From: Begonia masoniana
Taxonomy: Eukaryota > Streptophyta > Magnoliopsida > Cucurbitales > Begoniaceae
Direction: 5' to 3'
Assembly (NCBI GenBank): GCA_022432975.1
Contig: CM039515.1
Location: 15,781,488 to 15,845,487 of the forward strand
Length of the DNA: 64,000 nucleotides
In this document: positions 34,441-46,689 of the stretch, piece after piece
Layout: each line of letters starts with the position of its first letter
Numbering within the stretch: the stretch's first letter is position 1
Program-made: the position numbers and the translations under genes
The notes under the pieces: generated by a model
What the model was told of the DNA's origin: nothing
The model's database searches: none
The model's input: the letters and a program-made list of their open reading frames with translations, nothing else

Positions 34441-36054
34441 GCCTTTACTCACAAAACAAAACACATCGCCCGATCACTAAACGACAAATTTACTGCCTAC
34501 ATCTTCCGATGGCTTTTACTGAAGACATTATCCGATGACTTTTACTGAAGATATCATCCGATGACGTCAGCCAGACGATTTACCCACTTAACATCTACCG
34601 GTAGACAACGTCTTCTGACAGACAACAGAAACAACAACTCAGCATAGCAGCTTATCAAGCATTTACACTCTAAACAATGAATAACTCTCACTACTAAGAA
34701 CTTGAGTATTTCACTGAAACCCTTAAAAAAAAAACAATATAAATCCATAAATTTCAAAAATCCGGAGTAGTAAACTACGACTAATACCAAATCATCTTCT
34801 CATACTCGAAAAGCACAATTCATAAATTTGAAGGAAACAACAAACTACCAATGTGACTGACATTCTCTGCATACTTAAACAGAACCCTTGAAGACTACTC
34901 ATCTCACCTGCTGACATCAGTTAAACCGCCCCATCAGTTGCCAGATCAATGCATGAATGCACCCCTCCTACCTACCTAGCTCTCAGCAAACTCAGAGAAC
35001 ACACCTGCTATTACTTCTTCACCTACATCACAAAACTCATCTATTAGCCTAATTCTAAGTAAGTAAAGCAGTAATGAAATGAAATGCTGAAACATAAACT
35101 CCTAAACATGCAGTTTCTACTTTCTCATCTCAGTTACATATGCATTCGTTTCTGATCTGATCCCCCTGTGAAATTGGGAGTTGGATCACTTCTCCCAAAG
35201 TCATACATCATCTCTCTCGATTAAGGGGCGGATTAGTTCCCTTAACAACTGTTCAGATCCCCTTGTGAAATCGGGAGTTTGATCACTTCTCCCAAAGTAT
35301 AAATCCCTTCATAAGTTAAGGGGTGGATTAGTTCCCTTAATAGCTTATCTGTTACAGTCTGTTCATTCCTTACCATGCCATCTCATGTAAAATCATTTTT
35401 GCATACTTTCAAAAATATGATTCATGACATAAAAAACATTCAAACACACATAATTCTACTGTTTTGTGATGTAGGCCCGAAGGCACAAGCAAACTTCACT
35501 TACCTAGCTCTTCTAGAAATGCTTGGTTTCAAACTACTTCAGAAGTTTTGTTCACCTAAGTCATAAACAGAATATTAATCAGATTTTTACTAAGCCTCAT
35601 TCTAATCTATCCAGAAATCTAGGGAAACTAGTTTGGAAGTTTAGTTCATAGCACATTCTCGATTTACCACAAAACCCGGACTAGCTTACCCATACAGCAT
35701 TCACAAAACTCACATTTATACTCTCTCCAATCATCAATAGCTACCAGTACAGCAAGAAATTGAGATAGGGTTCACCTAGTTCGGAGAATGTTCGAGTAGA
35801 AGAATCGCCTAGAGAGCTCTGTTGCTTGAGCTGAAGACCGAAAGAGAAAAAATAGGGAATAGTGGCGGCTACAGTGCATTAAACCCAAACTTCTTTCCTT
35901 AAATACGTTATCCACTTTTAAATTTTCAATTACACTTATACCCTTGCCCTAGTCATCCACTAACCCTACATTTATTATTGCCATTTAAAGTGTACCATTA
36001 ATTAAAAGAATAGAGAATTAATCCGATAGAATTGGGTGTTACAGCGTTACAGTA

Positions 36055-36066
36055 TGGTATCAGAGA
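36055..36066 (+). promoter_or_regulatory. Primer binding site of A
   Basis: TGGTATCAGAGA, one base from the Met-tRNA complement, four bases after the LTR end GCGTTACA. It places the start of the internal region of A. Confidence 0.85.
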
Positions 36067-36687
36067 CATTCAGTTAAACCGTTCAAAAGATTACTCATCA
36101 GTGCCGATCGTCGCATGGGAGTACTCCAACAACTGTAAGTGTTTAGGTTAGTCTTAGTTATTAGACGTTTATAAGAGTAGTTAACCCTGTCCTGGAAATT
36201 AGTAAGATGTCTAGAAGACCAGGAAGACCGAGAGTACCAAGAGAGATGTCGAATCCGAGACGTGAAGAAGATCCTAGCGTGATTAGCAGCTGACAGATTT
36301 GGTGCGTCAGCAAACAGACCTAGTGCGTCAGCAGTCCGATCAGTTAGGAGTGCTGTTGAACCGATAGGTACAGGGAAGTGCCAACTCGAGTTCTAGCAAT
36401 GAAAATTCTGGAGATAGATTCAGGAGGCTACGACCACTCGCGTTTGATGGACAGTCATCTGATCCGGTTATTACTGAAGGGTGGCTTAGGAAGATTAAGA
36501 GTATTTTTAGGTGCGCCAACATTGGAGAAGGAGACAAGGTCACATTGGCAACATTTCATTTGGCTGGTGATACTCAACTCTGGTGGGAAACAATAGAGAC
36601 CACCACTGATGTTTTGGCGATGCCTTGGTCACAATTCAAGGACATTTTCTATGAGAAGTATTTTAACAGCACTATCCAGATCGTGAA

Positions 36688-38717
36688 TGTAACACCCGAC
36701 TTTAATTAAAAATTTAAAATAACAGATAAATCTATTAAGTATAATCGATGAATGAAATTTTAGTATAATGTAGGTTAGGTTGAAGAATGAGTAAGTGAGG
36801 GCATAAGGGTAATTGGAAAATTTGAAAGTGGATAAGGTATTTAAGGCGAAAGTTTAGAGTAGCCGCCACCACTACTCATTTTCTTTCCCTTTCGGTCTTC
36901 AGCTCGAACGGCAGAAATCTCTAGGCGATTCTCCTGCCCGATTCTCCTTCAACCTAGGTAAGCCCTCCTTGTTTTCTTGCGATTTTAGTAGTTAGATAGC
37001 TGAGGGAGTACAATGTGAGGAGTTTCGAGGAATGTTGTGATTTAGAGTAGGTTCGGGCTGAGCGACTATTGAGAATACCCGAGTTGTGGGGTTTCAAATT
37101 TTGTTCCTCAAACACCTGTATTGATTCTACGAAGTTTAGTGAAAGTTTGATATATGTACTATTATGATTTTAGGTGAGCGAGCTTCTGAAGTAGCATTTA
37201 GCTGAGCCATTTCCAGGGATCCAGGTAAGTGGAGTTTGTTTGTGCCTTTGGGCCTACATCACAAAACAGTAGGATTTATGTATGTTTTGTATGTTTATTT
37301 TCCAGTTGTCATGCATCATGTTTTTGAAAGATCACGAAAATGAATTTACATGAAACGCATGGTAAGTGTGAGCAGGATGATCAGAACAACTGTTAAGGGG
37401 GATTAATCCTCCCCTTAACTGAGAACAGAGGATTGAGGTTTTGGGAAAAGTGATCCACTTCCCAATCCTACAGGGGGATCAGACCAGTTAACTGTTAAGG
37501 GAATTAATCCGCCCCTTAATTGAGATCAGCGGATGTATGCTTTGGGGAATGACTGATCCACTTTCCCATCGTACAGAGGGATCAACAGAGAACGAATTTG
37601 AATACAACTGAGATGAGAAAGTAGAGACCGCATGTTTAGGGAAATTATTGCTTCATTGATCCATTTCATTCATCGCTCTACTTGCTTAGCATTAGGCTAA
37701 TAGATGAGTTTTGTGATGTAGGTGAAGAAGTTACTGAAGGTATGTCTACCGACCAACATGAGGAATAGGCTGGTTGGAGGAGCATTTTCAGGCATCGGTT
37801 TGGTCATCTGTTGAGGCGGTTTAATCCATGGCTGCAGGTGTTGAGTTGAGGGTAACTAGTTCAGTATAGATGTTTTACTAAAAATTTTATGACAATAGTG
37901 GTTTCAAAGCTTTGAATACATTTTTGAGAATCTTCTGATATTGGTATTCTGTTGGATTTTGAAAACATTGTTTTTACTGAATTTGGGAAGGGCAGTGATT
38001 TGGTTTGTTTCTGGATGTTTAGTTTTGTCGTTCTGCCTATCGGAAGGTGCCTTCAGTAAAGTCGTTGGATGAGAGAGAGAACATCCGGCTGACGTCATCG
38101 GCAGGTGCAAGTCGCAAAACCTGTAGTTTTGCTATCGGTAGATGTAGCGTATATTTTAATCTTATCGGAAGGAGTCGTAATGTCGTTGTCGGTGGATGTC
38201 GCGTGCTTGTCTATCGGCAGATGGGAATCTATCGGTAGATGAAGTTATGTTGACTCCATCGGCAGATGAAGTTATGTTGACTTCATCGGCAGATGAAGTT
38301 ATGTTGACTTCATCGGCAGATGTAGTTATGTTGGCTTGTCGGTAGATGGTGGTGCGTTGTTTGTACACGTCATCGGTAGAAACCTCCTATTCCTATTTCT
38401 GCTTCTTCCATTGACTTTGTCGTCGGCAGATGTATTCGACTTCGGCAACTTCACGGGCATTCCGCGTTTTTTTAAGCTTTACGTCTTTTGGCCAATCACT
38501 CTTAACACTTCCAACAGTCATTTTAAAATGTTTTCACAGGTTACTTAGCTTCATTGATGTTCAATTGATTTTCCGCTGCAAGTTTTAAAATATATTTAGT
38601 TTTAGAAAAAGTCAAATTTTGACTGTCGAGTGAAATTTTAAATTTAGCATCAAGACATCATGGTTCGGTTCAGCGTTATGAGTAGCAAACCGGGTTCAGA
38701 TAACTCGAGGCGCTACA
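36688..38717 (+). mobile_element. Solo LTR (2,030 bp) inside gag of A
   Basis: TGTAACACCCGAC at 36688 to CGAGGCGCTACA at 38717, perfect target duplication GTGAA (36683-36687 and 38718-38722). Leader pattern intact: donor 36958, acceptor 37173, 51-nt exon 37174-37224, donor 37225, acceptor 37721. The 3' part repeats GAAGTTATGTTGACTTCATCGGCAGAT units near 38240-38330. Confidence 0.94.
37225..37721 (+). other. Putative LTR intron 2 with paired ends
   Basis: CCAG|GTAAGTG to GATGTAG|GTG, with CCTACATCACAAAAC at 37253-37267 and its exact complement at 37708-37722. CTAAT (about 37698) is a plausible branch point. Two TTAAGGG...CCCTTAA hairpin repeats lie between. Confidence 0.5.
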
Positions 38718-39300
38718 GTGAAGAAGTTTAAGTTTTTGAACTTGAAATAGACAGGGTCTGTGGCCGAGTACAATAGGCAATTTGAGTCCCTGTCCAGATT
38801 TGCTGGACATTTTGCTCACAAGGACGAGGATAAAGTGTTCAAATTTGTGCATGGACTGAAGCCGGAAATTTACCGAGGAGTTAAATTTTGTGGTATTAAA
38901 GGCTTGACATTCAGCGAAGTTGTGTGTACTGCTCTGGAAGTGGAGGAAGCTGAAAGGAAGTGTGCTGGACCAAAGGAGGTCCCACAAAAATTTATTCAGC
39001 CACACCAACAGAGAGGAATGAAGAGGCCTAGTGAAGGCCAGAATAGCCAAGGAACAGGACGGAAAATACAGAATGCCAGGAAATTTCCCTAGTGTCCTAA
39101 GTGTTTGAAGAACCACCCGGGCGAGTGTAGATTGGGCTTTGGGAAGTGTTTCAACTGTGAGGAGGTTGGACACACGTTCAAAGAATGCCCGAAGCCTAGA
39201 ATCACCAGGTGCTACAATTTTAACAAGGTTGGCCATCTTAACAGAGATTGCCCAGCTTTTAAGAGTGGTCCTGCTACGATTAAACTGAGAATATTCTCCA

Positions 39301-40040
39301 TGATGGAGTCGGGTGAAGAACAGCCCGCTTTTGTATCAGGTACTATATTGATCAACTCCATACCTGCTTTTACTTTAATAGATTCTGGTGCAACGCATTC
39401 ATTTATAGCATCTGCATTTGCTGTTAAGTTAGGTGTACAACCTACGCCATCTGAACATATGTTTAATGTCGCGTTACCCTCTGGAGGATGCATGCACTCT
39501 AGCCGAGTGATGCTTAATTGTATTGTGTTAGTAGGAAGTAAGGATCTACCTGCTGATCTCATCATTATGGATATAATGAGATTTGATGTAATCCTAGGAA
39601 TGGTTTGGCTGTTTAAGCACCACGCCACAATTGATTGTATGATTGGAGTAGTTAGCTTCCAACCCCTTGGTAGTTTGAAACATACCTTTCAAGCTTCAAA
39701 GAAGAGTAAAGAAATGTCTGTGACGACTTCTATTAACACTAGACCTTCTCCATGTGGAGAGTACTTGTGCTTCTTAGTTAGCGTTTTAAACACCCAACTT
39801 GTAGGAAAAGCAAATCCTCAAAATGTCTTAATTGTCCAAGACTTTCCTGATGTATTCTTAGATGACCTTCCTGGTTTACCACCAGATAGAGAAATTGAAT
39901 TTGTTATAGATATTTACCCCGGCGCCGAGCCTGTGTCTAAAAATCCATATAGACTAGCACCAACAGAACTTAAAGAATTAAAGAAACAGTTGGAGGATCT
40001 GTTGGAGAAAGGGTTCATATGTCTTAGCTTTTCACCGTAG
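39301..40040 (+). pseudogene. Protease and start of reverse transcriptase, element A
   Basis: Within frame 39105-40040. The aspartic protease is recognisable by LIDSGATHSF at about 39375-39405 and an ILGMVWL strand later (Asp of the usual GMDWL replaced by Val). The linker and first RT motifs follow ([20 protein letters not shown]). The frame ends at TAG 40038-40040, where gypsy elements have the Trp of SPWGAP. The protease would cut the Gag-Pol polyprotein; this copy is inactive because pol is broken downstream. Confidence 0.85.
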
Positions 40041-41170
40041 GATGCACCTGTCCTTTTTGTCAAAAAAGAAGGATGGATAGTTGCGGATGTGCATTGATTA
40101 TTGGGAACTAAATAAGCTAACTGTCAAGAACAAGTATCCATTGCCGAGGATAGACGATCTATTCGACCAACTTAATGGAGCAAGAGTTTTCTCTAAGATT
40201 GACCTTAGGTGAGGTTACTATCAATTGAAAGTTAAATCTGAAGATATCCCAAAGACTGCATTTCGCACAAGGTATGGACATTATGAGTTTTTGATTATGT
40301 CTTTTGGATTGACAAATGCACTGGCAGCCTTCATGGATCTTATGAATAGGGTGTTTCATAAGTATTTGGACAAGTTTGTCATAGTGTTTATAGATGACAT
40401 TCTAATATATTCTAGTACTAAGGATGAGCATGCAAGACATTTGAGTTTAGTGTTAGGAGTACTAAGGCAGCACCAACTTTATGCTAAGTTTTCCAAATGT
40501 GAGTTTTTGTTGGACAGAGTTCACTTTCTTGGTCACGTGATCTCTAGAGATGGAATATCTATCGATCCAGCCAAGGTTCATGCAGTTAAGGAGTGGCCCT
40601 AACCAAAGAATGCTACAGATATTCAGAGTTTCCTTGGGTTAGCAGGATACTACAGGAAATTTATTGAAGGATTCTCAAAGATTGCTACATCCCTCACTCG
40701 GTTAACTAGGAAAAACATTAAGTACGCATGGACAGAGGAATGCGAATCCAGTTTCCAGACTTTGAAATAGAAACTGACCAATGCCCCAATATTAACCCTT
40801 CCTATTGAAAATGGTAAATTTAGCATTTATTGTGATACTTCTAAAATTGGTCTTGGATGTGTGTTGATGCAAGATGGTAAGGTAATAGCCTATGCTTCTA
40901 GATAGTTGAAAACTCATGAGAAGAATTACCCCACACATGACTTGGAATTAGCCGCAGTAGTTTTTGCACTTAAGATTTGGAGGCATTACTTGTATGGACA
41001 ATCTTATGAGATATTTGCAGATCATAAGAGCCTGAAGTATATTTTCACACAGAAGGAACTAAACATGAGGCAACGTCGATGGTTGGAATTTGTAAAGGAT
41101 TATGATTTTGAAATTAAATACCATCCCGGCAAAATAAATGTTGTGGCAGATGCTTTGAGTAGGGTGACAA
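40041..41170 (+). pseudogene. Reverse transcriptase and RNase H, element A
   Basis: The RT palm motif is FIDDILIYS (about 40390, in frame 40225-40602), preceded by a recognisable SKIDLR-YYQLKV region broken by TGA near 40210. Stops at 40600 (DWPQPKN-type site), 40768 and 40903 interrupt the RNase H part, whose TRP-like core ([40 protein letters not shown]) is clear. It would make and process cDNA. At least four nonsense changes make it inactive. Confidence 0.87.
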
Positions 41171-42712
41171 CATCAACCCCAAATATGATTTTCGATATGC
41201 CATTAGCCTTAGAGTCAGAATTCCAAAGGTTTAATCTAGAAACAGTATCCAGTGTATCAGCTATACTTTCAGCCATAACCTTAAAGTCTACTATTCTAGA
41301 GAAAATAAAGGAAGCTCAGACGAATGCTGACGAGTGCAACAAGTACAGATTAAGTATAGAATCCACTATTTACTCAGATTTCAATTATTCCAATGAAGGG
41401 ATCCTTAAGTTTAGAAATAGATGGTTTGTTCCTGCCATTAAAGAACTTCGAGATGAGATTCTTTCTGAAGCATATTCTTCTAGACTTTCTGTCCACCCTG
41501 GGAGTACGAAGATGTACAAGAACCTCAAACAGCATTATTGGTGGCCAAGTATGAAAAGGTGTGTGGCAGAGTATGTAGGATCATGTTTGTGTTGTCAGTA
41601 GATTAAAGTTGAGCATCAAAGACACTCAGGGACATTGCAACATTTACTAGTTTCTGAATGGAAATAGGAACAAATAACGATGGACTTTGTTGTGAGATTG
41701 CCTAGAACAGCAAGGGGACATGATGCAATCTGGGTGATAGTTGAACGATTAACTAAGTCTGCCCACTTTCTATCGATGAGAATGACTTACTCGATGGACC
41801 AGCTTGCTGAATTGTATGTGCAAGAGATTGTTAGGTTACATGGAGTTCCAGGTACCATAGTGTCAGATCGGGATTCTAGGTTCATATCTAAGTTTTGGAA
41901 AAGTTTACACAAGGCTATGGGAATACAGCTTAGTTTTAGCACAGCTTTTCACCCTCAAACAGACAGACAATCCGAGAGAACTATTCAGACCTTAGAAGAT
42001 ATGCTCCGTGCATGCATATTAGATTTTCAAGGATCTTGGAGTAAATATTTATCATTAGTGGAATTTTTCTATAATAACAGTTTTCAGGCAACAATAGGAA
42101 TGACACCGTATGAAGCATTGTTTGGACGTAAATGCAGATCTCCTTTGTACTGGGATGAAGTTGGTGAAGCACGTGTGCTTGGTCCTGATATTGTGCAACA
42201 GATAGTGGAGAAGATTGCCCTCATCCGACAGAGAATCTTAATAGCTCAAAGCTGACAGAAAAGCTTTGCCGACAGAAGACGCAGAGAATAAGAGTTTGAA
42301 GTAGGTGATGAAGTTTTTCTTAAGGTATCACCATTTAAGGGAGTTGTGAGATTTGGTAAGAGAGGCAAGTTGAACCCCAGATTTATTAGACCCTTTTTGA
42401 TCTTGAAAAGGATTGTGAAGGCAGCTTACGAATTACAGCTACCAACCTCTATGGAAGGAATCTATAATGTGTTCCATGTTTCCATGTTGAAGAAGTGTGT
42501 ACGAGATCCATCACAGATTGTGGAACAATAGAGTATTGAAGTTCATCCTACTCTTGCATATGAGGAGAAACCAATAAGGATTTTAGACCATGTTGTGAAG
42601 GTGCTGCGAAACAAAGAAGTTCCACTGGTGAAAGTCTTATGGCATAACCAGAACATGGAGAAGACAACTTGGGAGCGCCAGCAAGACATGATGGACTAGC
42701 ACCCAGAATTAT
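41171..42712 (+). pseudogene. Integrase and chromodomain-like end, element A
   Basis: The H2C2 zinc region (HPGSTKMY...CLCCQ) ends at TAG 41599-41601. The catalytic core starts at MDFVVRLPR (41680), with SDRDSRF and HPQTDRQSERT motifs. TGA at 42253 and TAG at 42529 break it again. The C terminus has a LNPRFIRPF GPY-like module (about 42373) and a VPLVKVLWHN...TTWE segment (about 42615-42680) like the short chromodomain of Tekay/Del elements. Integrase joins cDNA to the host genome. Inactive copy. Confidence 0.87.
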
Positions 42713-42745
42713 TTAGGTACTTAATTTTGAGGACAAAATTCTTTT

Positions 42746-42757
42746 AAGGAGGGTAGA
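42746..42757 (+). promoter_or_regulatory. Polypurine tract of A
   Basis: AAGGAGGGTAGA directly before the 3' LTR start TGTAACACCC at 42759. Confidence 0.85.
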
Positions 42758-44223
42758 TTGTAACACCCAGTTCTATCGAACCAGTTCTCAATTCTTTTTA
42801 AATTAATGGCACACTTTAAATGACAATAATAAAAGTAGGGTTAATGGATAGGCAAGGGCATAAGGGTAATTGGAAATTTAAAAGTGGATAACGTATTTAA
42901 GGAGAGAGGTTTGAGTTTAATGCACTGTAGCCGCCACTATTCCGTTTATCATTCCTCTTTCGGCCTTTAGCACTCTAGCAGAACTCTTTTGGCGATTCTC
43001 TTGCTCGATTCTCTTTCAACCTAGGTAAGTTTTCCTCGTTTTTCTTGTATTTTAGCAGTTAGGTAACTGAGGCAGTACAATGTGAGAAATTTCAAGGATG
43101 CTGTGATTGATAGTAGGTTCGGGTTTTAGTGATAATTGGGAATGCACGGGTAGCAGGGTTTCAAACTGGTTTCCTCAAACTTCTGATTGATTCTTGGTGA
43201 AGTTTAGTGAAGGTTTGATTAATGTACTGTTATGACTTTAGGTGAGTGAGCTTCTAAAGTAGCTTACAGCCGAGCGATTTCCAGGAGACCAGGTAAGTGA
43301 AGTATGCTTGCACCTTTGGGCCTACATCCCAAAACAGTAGGATTATGTTTGCTTGAATGTGTTTGTATGTCATGCATCATATTTTGAAAGTATGCGAAAA
43401 TGAATTTACATGAAATGGCATGGTAAGGAATGAACAGACTATAACAGATAAACTATTAAGGGAAATAATCCGCCCCTTAACTTATGAATGGATTTATACT
43501 TTGGGAGAAGTGATCCAACTCCCAATTTCACAGGGGGATCTGAACAGTTGTTAAGGGAACTAATCCACTCCTTAATCGAGAGAGAGGATGTATGACTTTG
43601 GGAGAAGTGATCCAACTCCCAATTTCACAGGGGGATCAGATCAGAAACGAATGCATATGCAACAGAGATGAGAAAGTAGAAACTGCATGTTTAGGAATTT
43701 ATGTTTCAGCATTTCATTTCATTATTGCTTTACTTACTTAGCATTAGACTAAAGATGAGTTTTGTGTGTAGGTAAAGAAGTGATAGCAGGTGTGTTCTCT
43801 GAGTTTGCTGAGAACTAGGCAGGTTGGAGGGGTGCATTCATGCATCGATCTGGCAACTGATGAGGCAGTTTAACTACTGTCTGTATGTGGAGTTTAATTT
43901 TCTGATGTTCTGTTGTGGAGTGCAGAGGATTTTGATGTTAGTAATAACTAAAGGATTTTAGAATACTTGAGTTTCACTTGTTATGAAAATTCTGATTTGG
44001 TTTTGTTACAAATTGTTAATTTGGGATTTTAATTGGATAAGGATGCAAATGTGGTTTTCAAATGGTTATTTGTTGGATTCTAGGAGTTACTTAGGGTCAG
44101 GTTGTTTTGAATGATTTGATTGAAATTTGCAAGTTCAACTATCGATGAGTGAAGTCCACTAGTGGATGTTGAGTGTTTTGTCCACCGGCAGATGTTGGAG
44201 GATTGAATCATCCGACTGACGTC

Positions 44224-46262
44224 ATCGGAGATGTCTTCAGTGGAAGCCATCGGAAGATGTCTTCAGTGGAAGCCATCGGAAGATGTCTTCAGTGGAAGCC
44301 ATCGGAAGATGTCTTCAGTGGAAGCCATCGGAAGATGTCTTCAGTGGAAGCCATCGGAAGATGTCTTCAGTGGAAGCCATCGGAAGATGTCTTCAGTGGA
44401 AGCCATCGGAAGATGTCTTCAGTGGAAGCCATCGGAAGATGTCTTCAGTGGAAGCCATCGGAAGATGTCTTCAGTGGAAGCCATCGGAAGATGTCTTCAG
44501 TGGAAGCCATCGGAAGATGTCTTCAGTGGAAGCCATCGGAAGATGTCTTCAGTGGAAGCCATCGGAAGATGTCTTCAGTGGAAGCCATCGGAAGATGTCT
44601 TCAGTGGAAGCCATCGGAAGATGTCTTCAGTGGAAGCCATCGGAAGATGTCTTCAGTGGAAGCCATCGGAAGATGTCTTCAGTGGAAGCCATCGGAAGAT
44701 GTCTTCAGTGGAAGCCATCGGAAGATGTCTTCAGTGGAAGCCATCGGAAGATGTCTTCAGTGGAAGCCATCGGAAGATGTCTTCAGTGGAAGCCATCGGA
44801 AGATGTCTTCAGTGGAAGCCATCGGAAGATGTCTTCAGTGGAAGCCATCGGAAGATGTCTTCAGTGGAAGCCATCGGAAGATGTCTTCAGTGGAAGCCAT
44901 CGGAAGATGTCTTCAGTGGAAGCCATCGGAAGATGTCTTCAGTGGAAGCCATCGGAAGATGTCTTCAGTGGAAGCCATCGGAAGATGTCTTCAGTGGAAG
45001 CCATCGGAAGATGTCTTCAGTGGAAGCCATCGGAAGATGTCTTCAGTGGAAGCCATCGGAAGATGTCTTCAGTGGAAGCCATCGGAAGATGTCTTCAGTG
45101 GAAGCCATCGGAAGATGTCTTCAGTGGAAGCCATCGGAAGATGTCTTCAGTGGAAGCCATCGGAAGATGTCTTCAGTGGAAGCCATCGGAAGATGTCTTC
45201 AGTGGAAGCCATCGGAAGATGTCTTCAGTGGAAGCCATCGGAAGATGTCTTCAGTGGAAGCCATCGGAAGATGTCTTCAGTGGAAGCCATCGGAAGATGT
45301 CTTCAGTGGAAGCCATCGGAAGATGTCTTCAGTGGAAGCCATCGGAAGATGTCTTCAGTGGAAGCCATCGGAAGATGTCTTCAGTGGAAGCCATCGGAAG
45401 ATGTCTTCAGTGGAAGCCATCGGAAGATGTCTTCAGTGGAAGCCATCGGAAGATGTCTTCAGTGGAAGCCATCGGAAGATGTCTTCAGTGGAAGCCATCG
45501 GAAGATGTCTTCAGTGGAAGCCATCGGAAGATGTCTTCAGTGGAAGCCATCGGAAGATGTCTTCAGTGGAAGCCATCGGAAGATGTCTTCAGTGGAAGCC
45601 ATCGGAAGATGTCTTCAGTGGAAGCCATCGGAAGATGTCTTCAGTGGAAGCCATCGGAAGATGTCTTCAGTGGAAGCCATCGGAAGATGTCTTCAGTGGA
45701 AGCCATCGGAAGATGTCTTCAGTGGAAGCCATCGGAAGATGTCTTCAGTGGAAGCCATCGGAAGATGTCTTCAGTGGAAGCCATCGGAAGATGTCTTCAG
45801 TGGAAGCCATCGGAAGATGTCTTCAGTGGAAGCCATCGGAAGATGTCTTCAGTGGAAGCCATCGGAAGATGTCTTCAGTGGAAGCCATCGGAAGATGTCT
45901 TCAGTGGAAGCCATCGGAAGATGTCTTCAGTGGAAGCCATCGGAAGATGTCTTCAGTGGAAGCCATCGGAAGATGTCTTCAGTGGAAGCCATCGGAAGAT
46001 GTCTTCAGTGGAAGCCATCGGAAGATGTCTTCAGTGGAAGCCATCGGAAGATGTCTTCAGTGGAAGCCATCGGAAGATGTCTTCAGTGGAAGCCATCGGA
46101 AGATGTCTTCAGTGGAAGCCATCGGAAGATGTCTTCAGTGGAAGCCATCGGAAGATGTCTTCAGTGGAAGCCATCGGAAGATGTCTTCAGTGGAAGCCAT
46201 CAGAAGATGTCTTCAATGGAAGCCATCGGAAGATGTCTTCCGTAGAAGCCATCGGTAGATGT
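44224..46262. repeat. 26-bp array, 75 identical units
   Basis: Unit ATCGGAAGATGTCTTCAGTG plus GAAGCC. From 44249 to 46198 there are exactly 75 units with no difference, flanked by one unit with a base missing on the left and two or three diverged units on the right. The 5' LTR of A has two units at the same place (23050-23110). The three long open frames across it are the same repeat read in three frames and are not genes. Confidence 0.98.
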
Positions 46263-46689
46263 CTTCAGTATAAGTCTTTAGTAGCCTTGTCGTTTAGTAA
46301 TCGGATGATGTAGGCAGTAGATTTTTCGTTTTGAAATCGGCAGACGCAGTCTATCGGTAGATGTGAATTGAGGACTTTTGTCGTCTAGTGACTGGAAGAC
46401 GTGGTTTGTTCTATCGGTAGATGTAGGCTGAGAATGCTTGTCGTTTAGCGATCGGTCGATGTGTTCTGTTTTGTTTTGTGAGTAAAAGACTTTTGTCATT
46501 TGGTGATCGGTCGACGTGTTCTATTTTCCTCTTTTCTTTTTCAACCAACTGTCTTGAATATTTTAACTATTTAAATAAATATTGTTTTTATACGATGATT
46601 TTTCCGCTGCAAGTTTTAACATTTTAAGAGTCAAATCTTGACCATTGAATGAAATTTTAAAATTTTCTCAGAAAGTCATAGTTCGGTTC

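Larger units (their letters stand above)
23583..36043 (-). mobile_element. Solo LTR F, interrupted by G
   Basis: TGTAACGCCCCGAG at 23583 to GGGTGTTACA at 36043, inserted eight bases from the end of the 5' LTR of A. Target duplication GAGTT (23578-23582) / GCGTT (36044-36048), one mismatch; the second copy agrees with the intact LTR end. Own sequence is 23583-23826 plus 34085-36043. Paired blocks at 35022-35036 and 35461-35475; putative intron 35503 to 35023 on minus. Confidence 0.88.
19425..36051 (+). mobile_element. 5' LTR of A, in three pieces
   Basis: The pieces are 19425-19519, 21680-23582 and 36044-36051, about 2.0 kb together, separated by solo LTRs at 19520-21679 and 23583-36043. It aligns with the 3' LTR at 42759; the first 95 bp differ at about two positions, and the next 175 bp at about seven by eye. 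It carries only two copies of the 26-bp repeat (23050-23110), against about 78 in the 3' LTR. Splice-like sites: 21856, 22072, 22124, 22604. Confidence 0.88.
36207..39292 (+). pseudogene. gag of element A, split by a solo LTR
   Basis: ATG at 36207 with an Arg/Pro-rich start, stopped by TGA within about 30 codons. The gypsy capsid region (RFRRLRPLAFDG, TFHLAGD, FYEKYFNST motifs) is readable at 36417-36687, then interrupted by the solo LTR 36688-38717, and resumes after it (SVAEYNRQFESLSRFAGHF). Further stops occur near 38750 and at 39090. The knuckles follow at 39140-39255; the first (CFNCEEVGHTFKEC) is complete, the second has Phe in place of its second Cys. Inactive. Confidence 0.85.

Noticed and set aside
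44173..46313. Three overlapping open frames of about 680 codons
   Set aside because: They are the 26-bp array (26 is not a multiple of three, so 78 nt close the cycle) read in all three frames; no start context, domain or codon signal.
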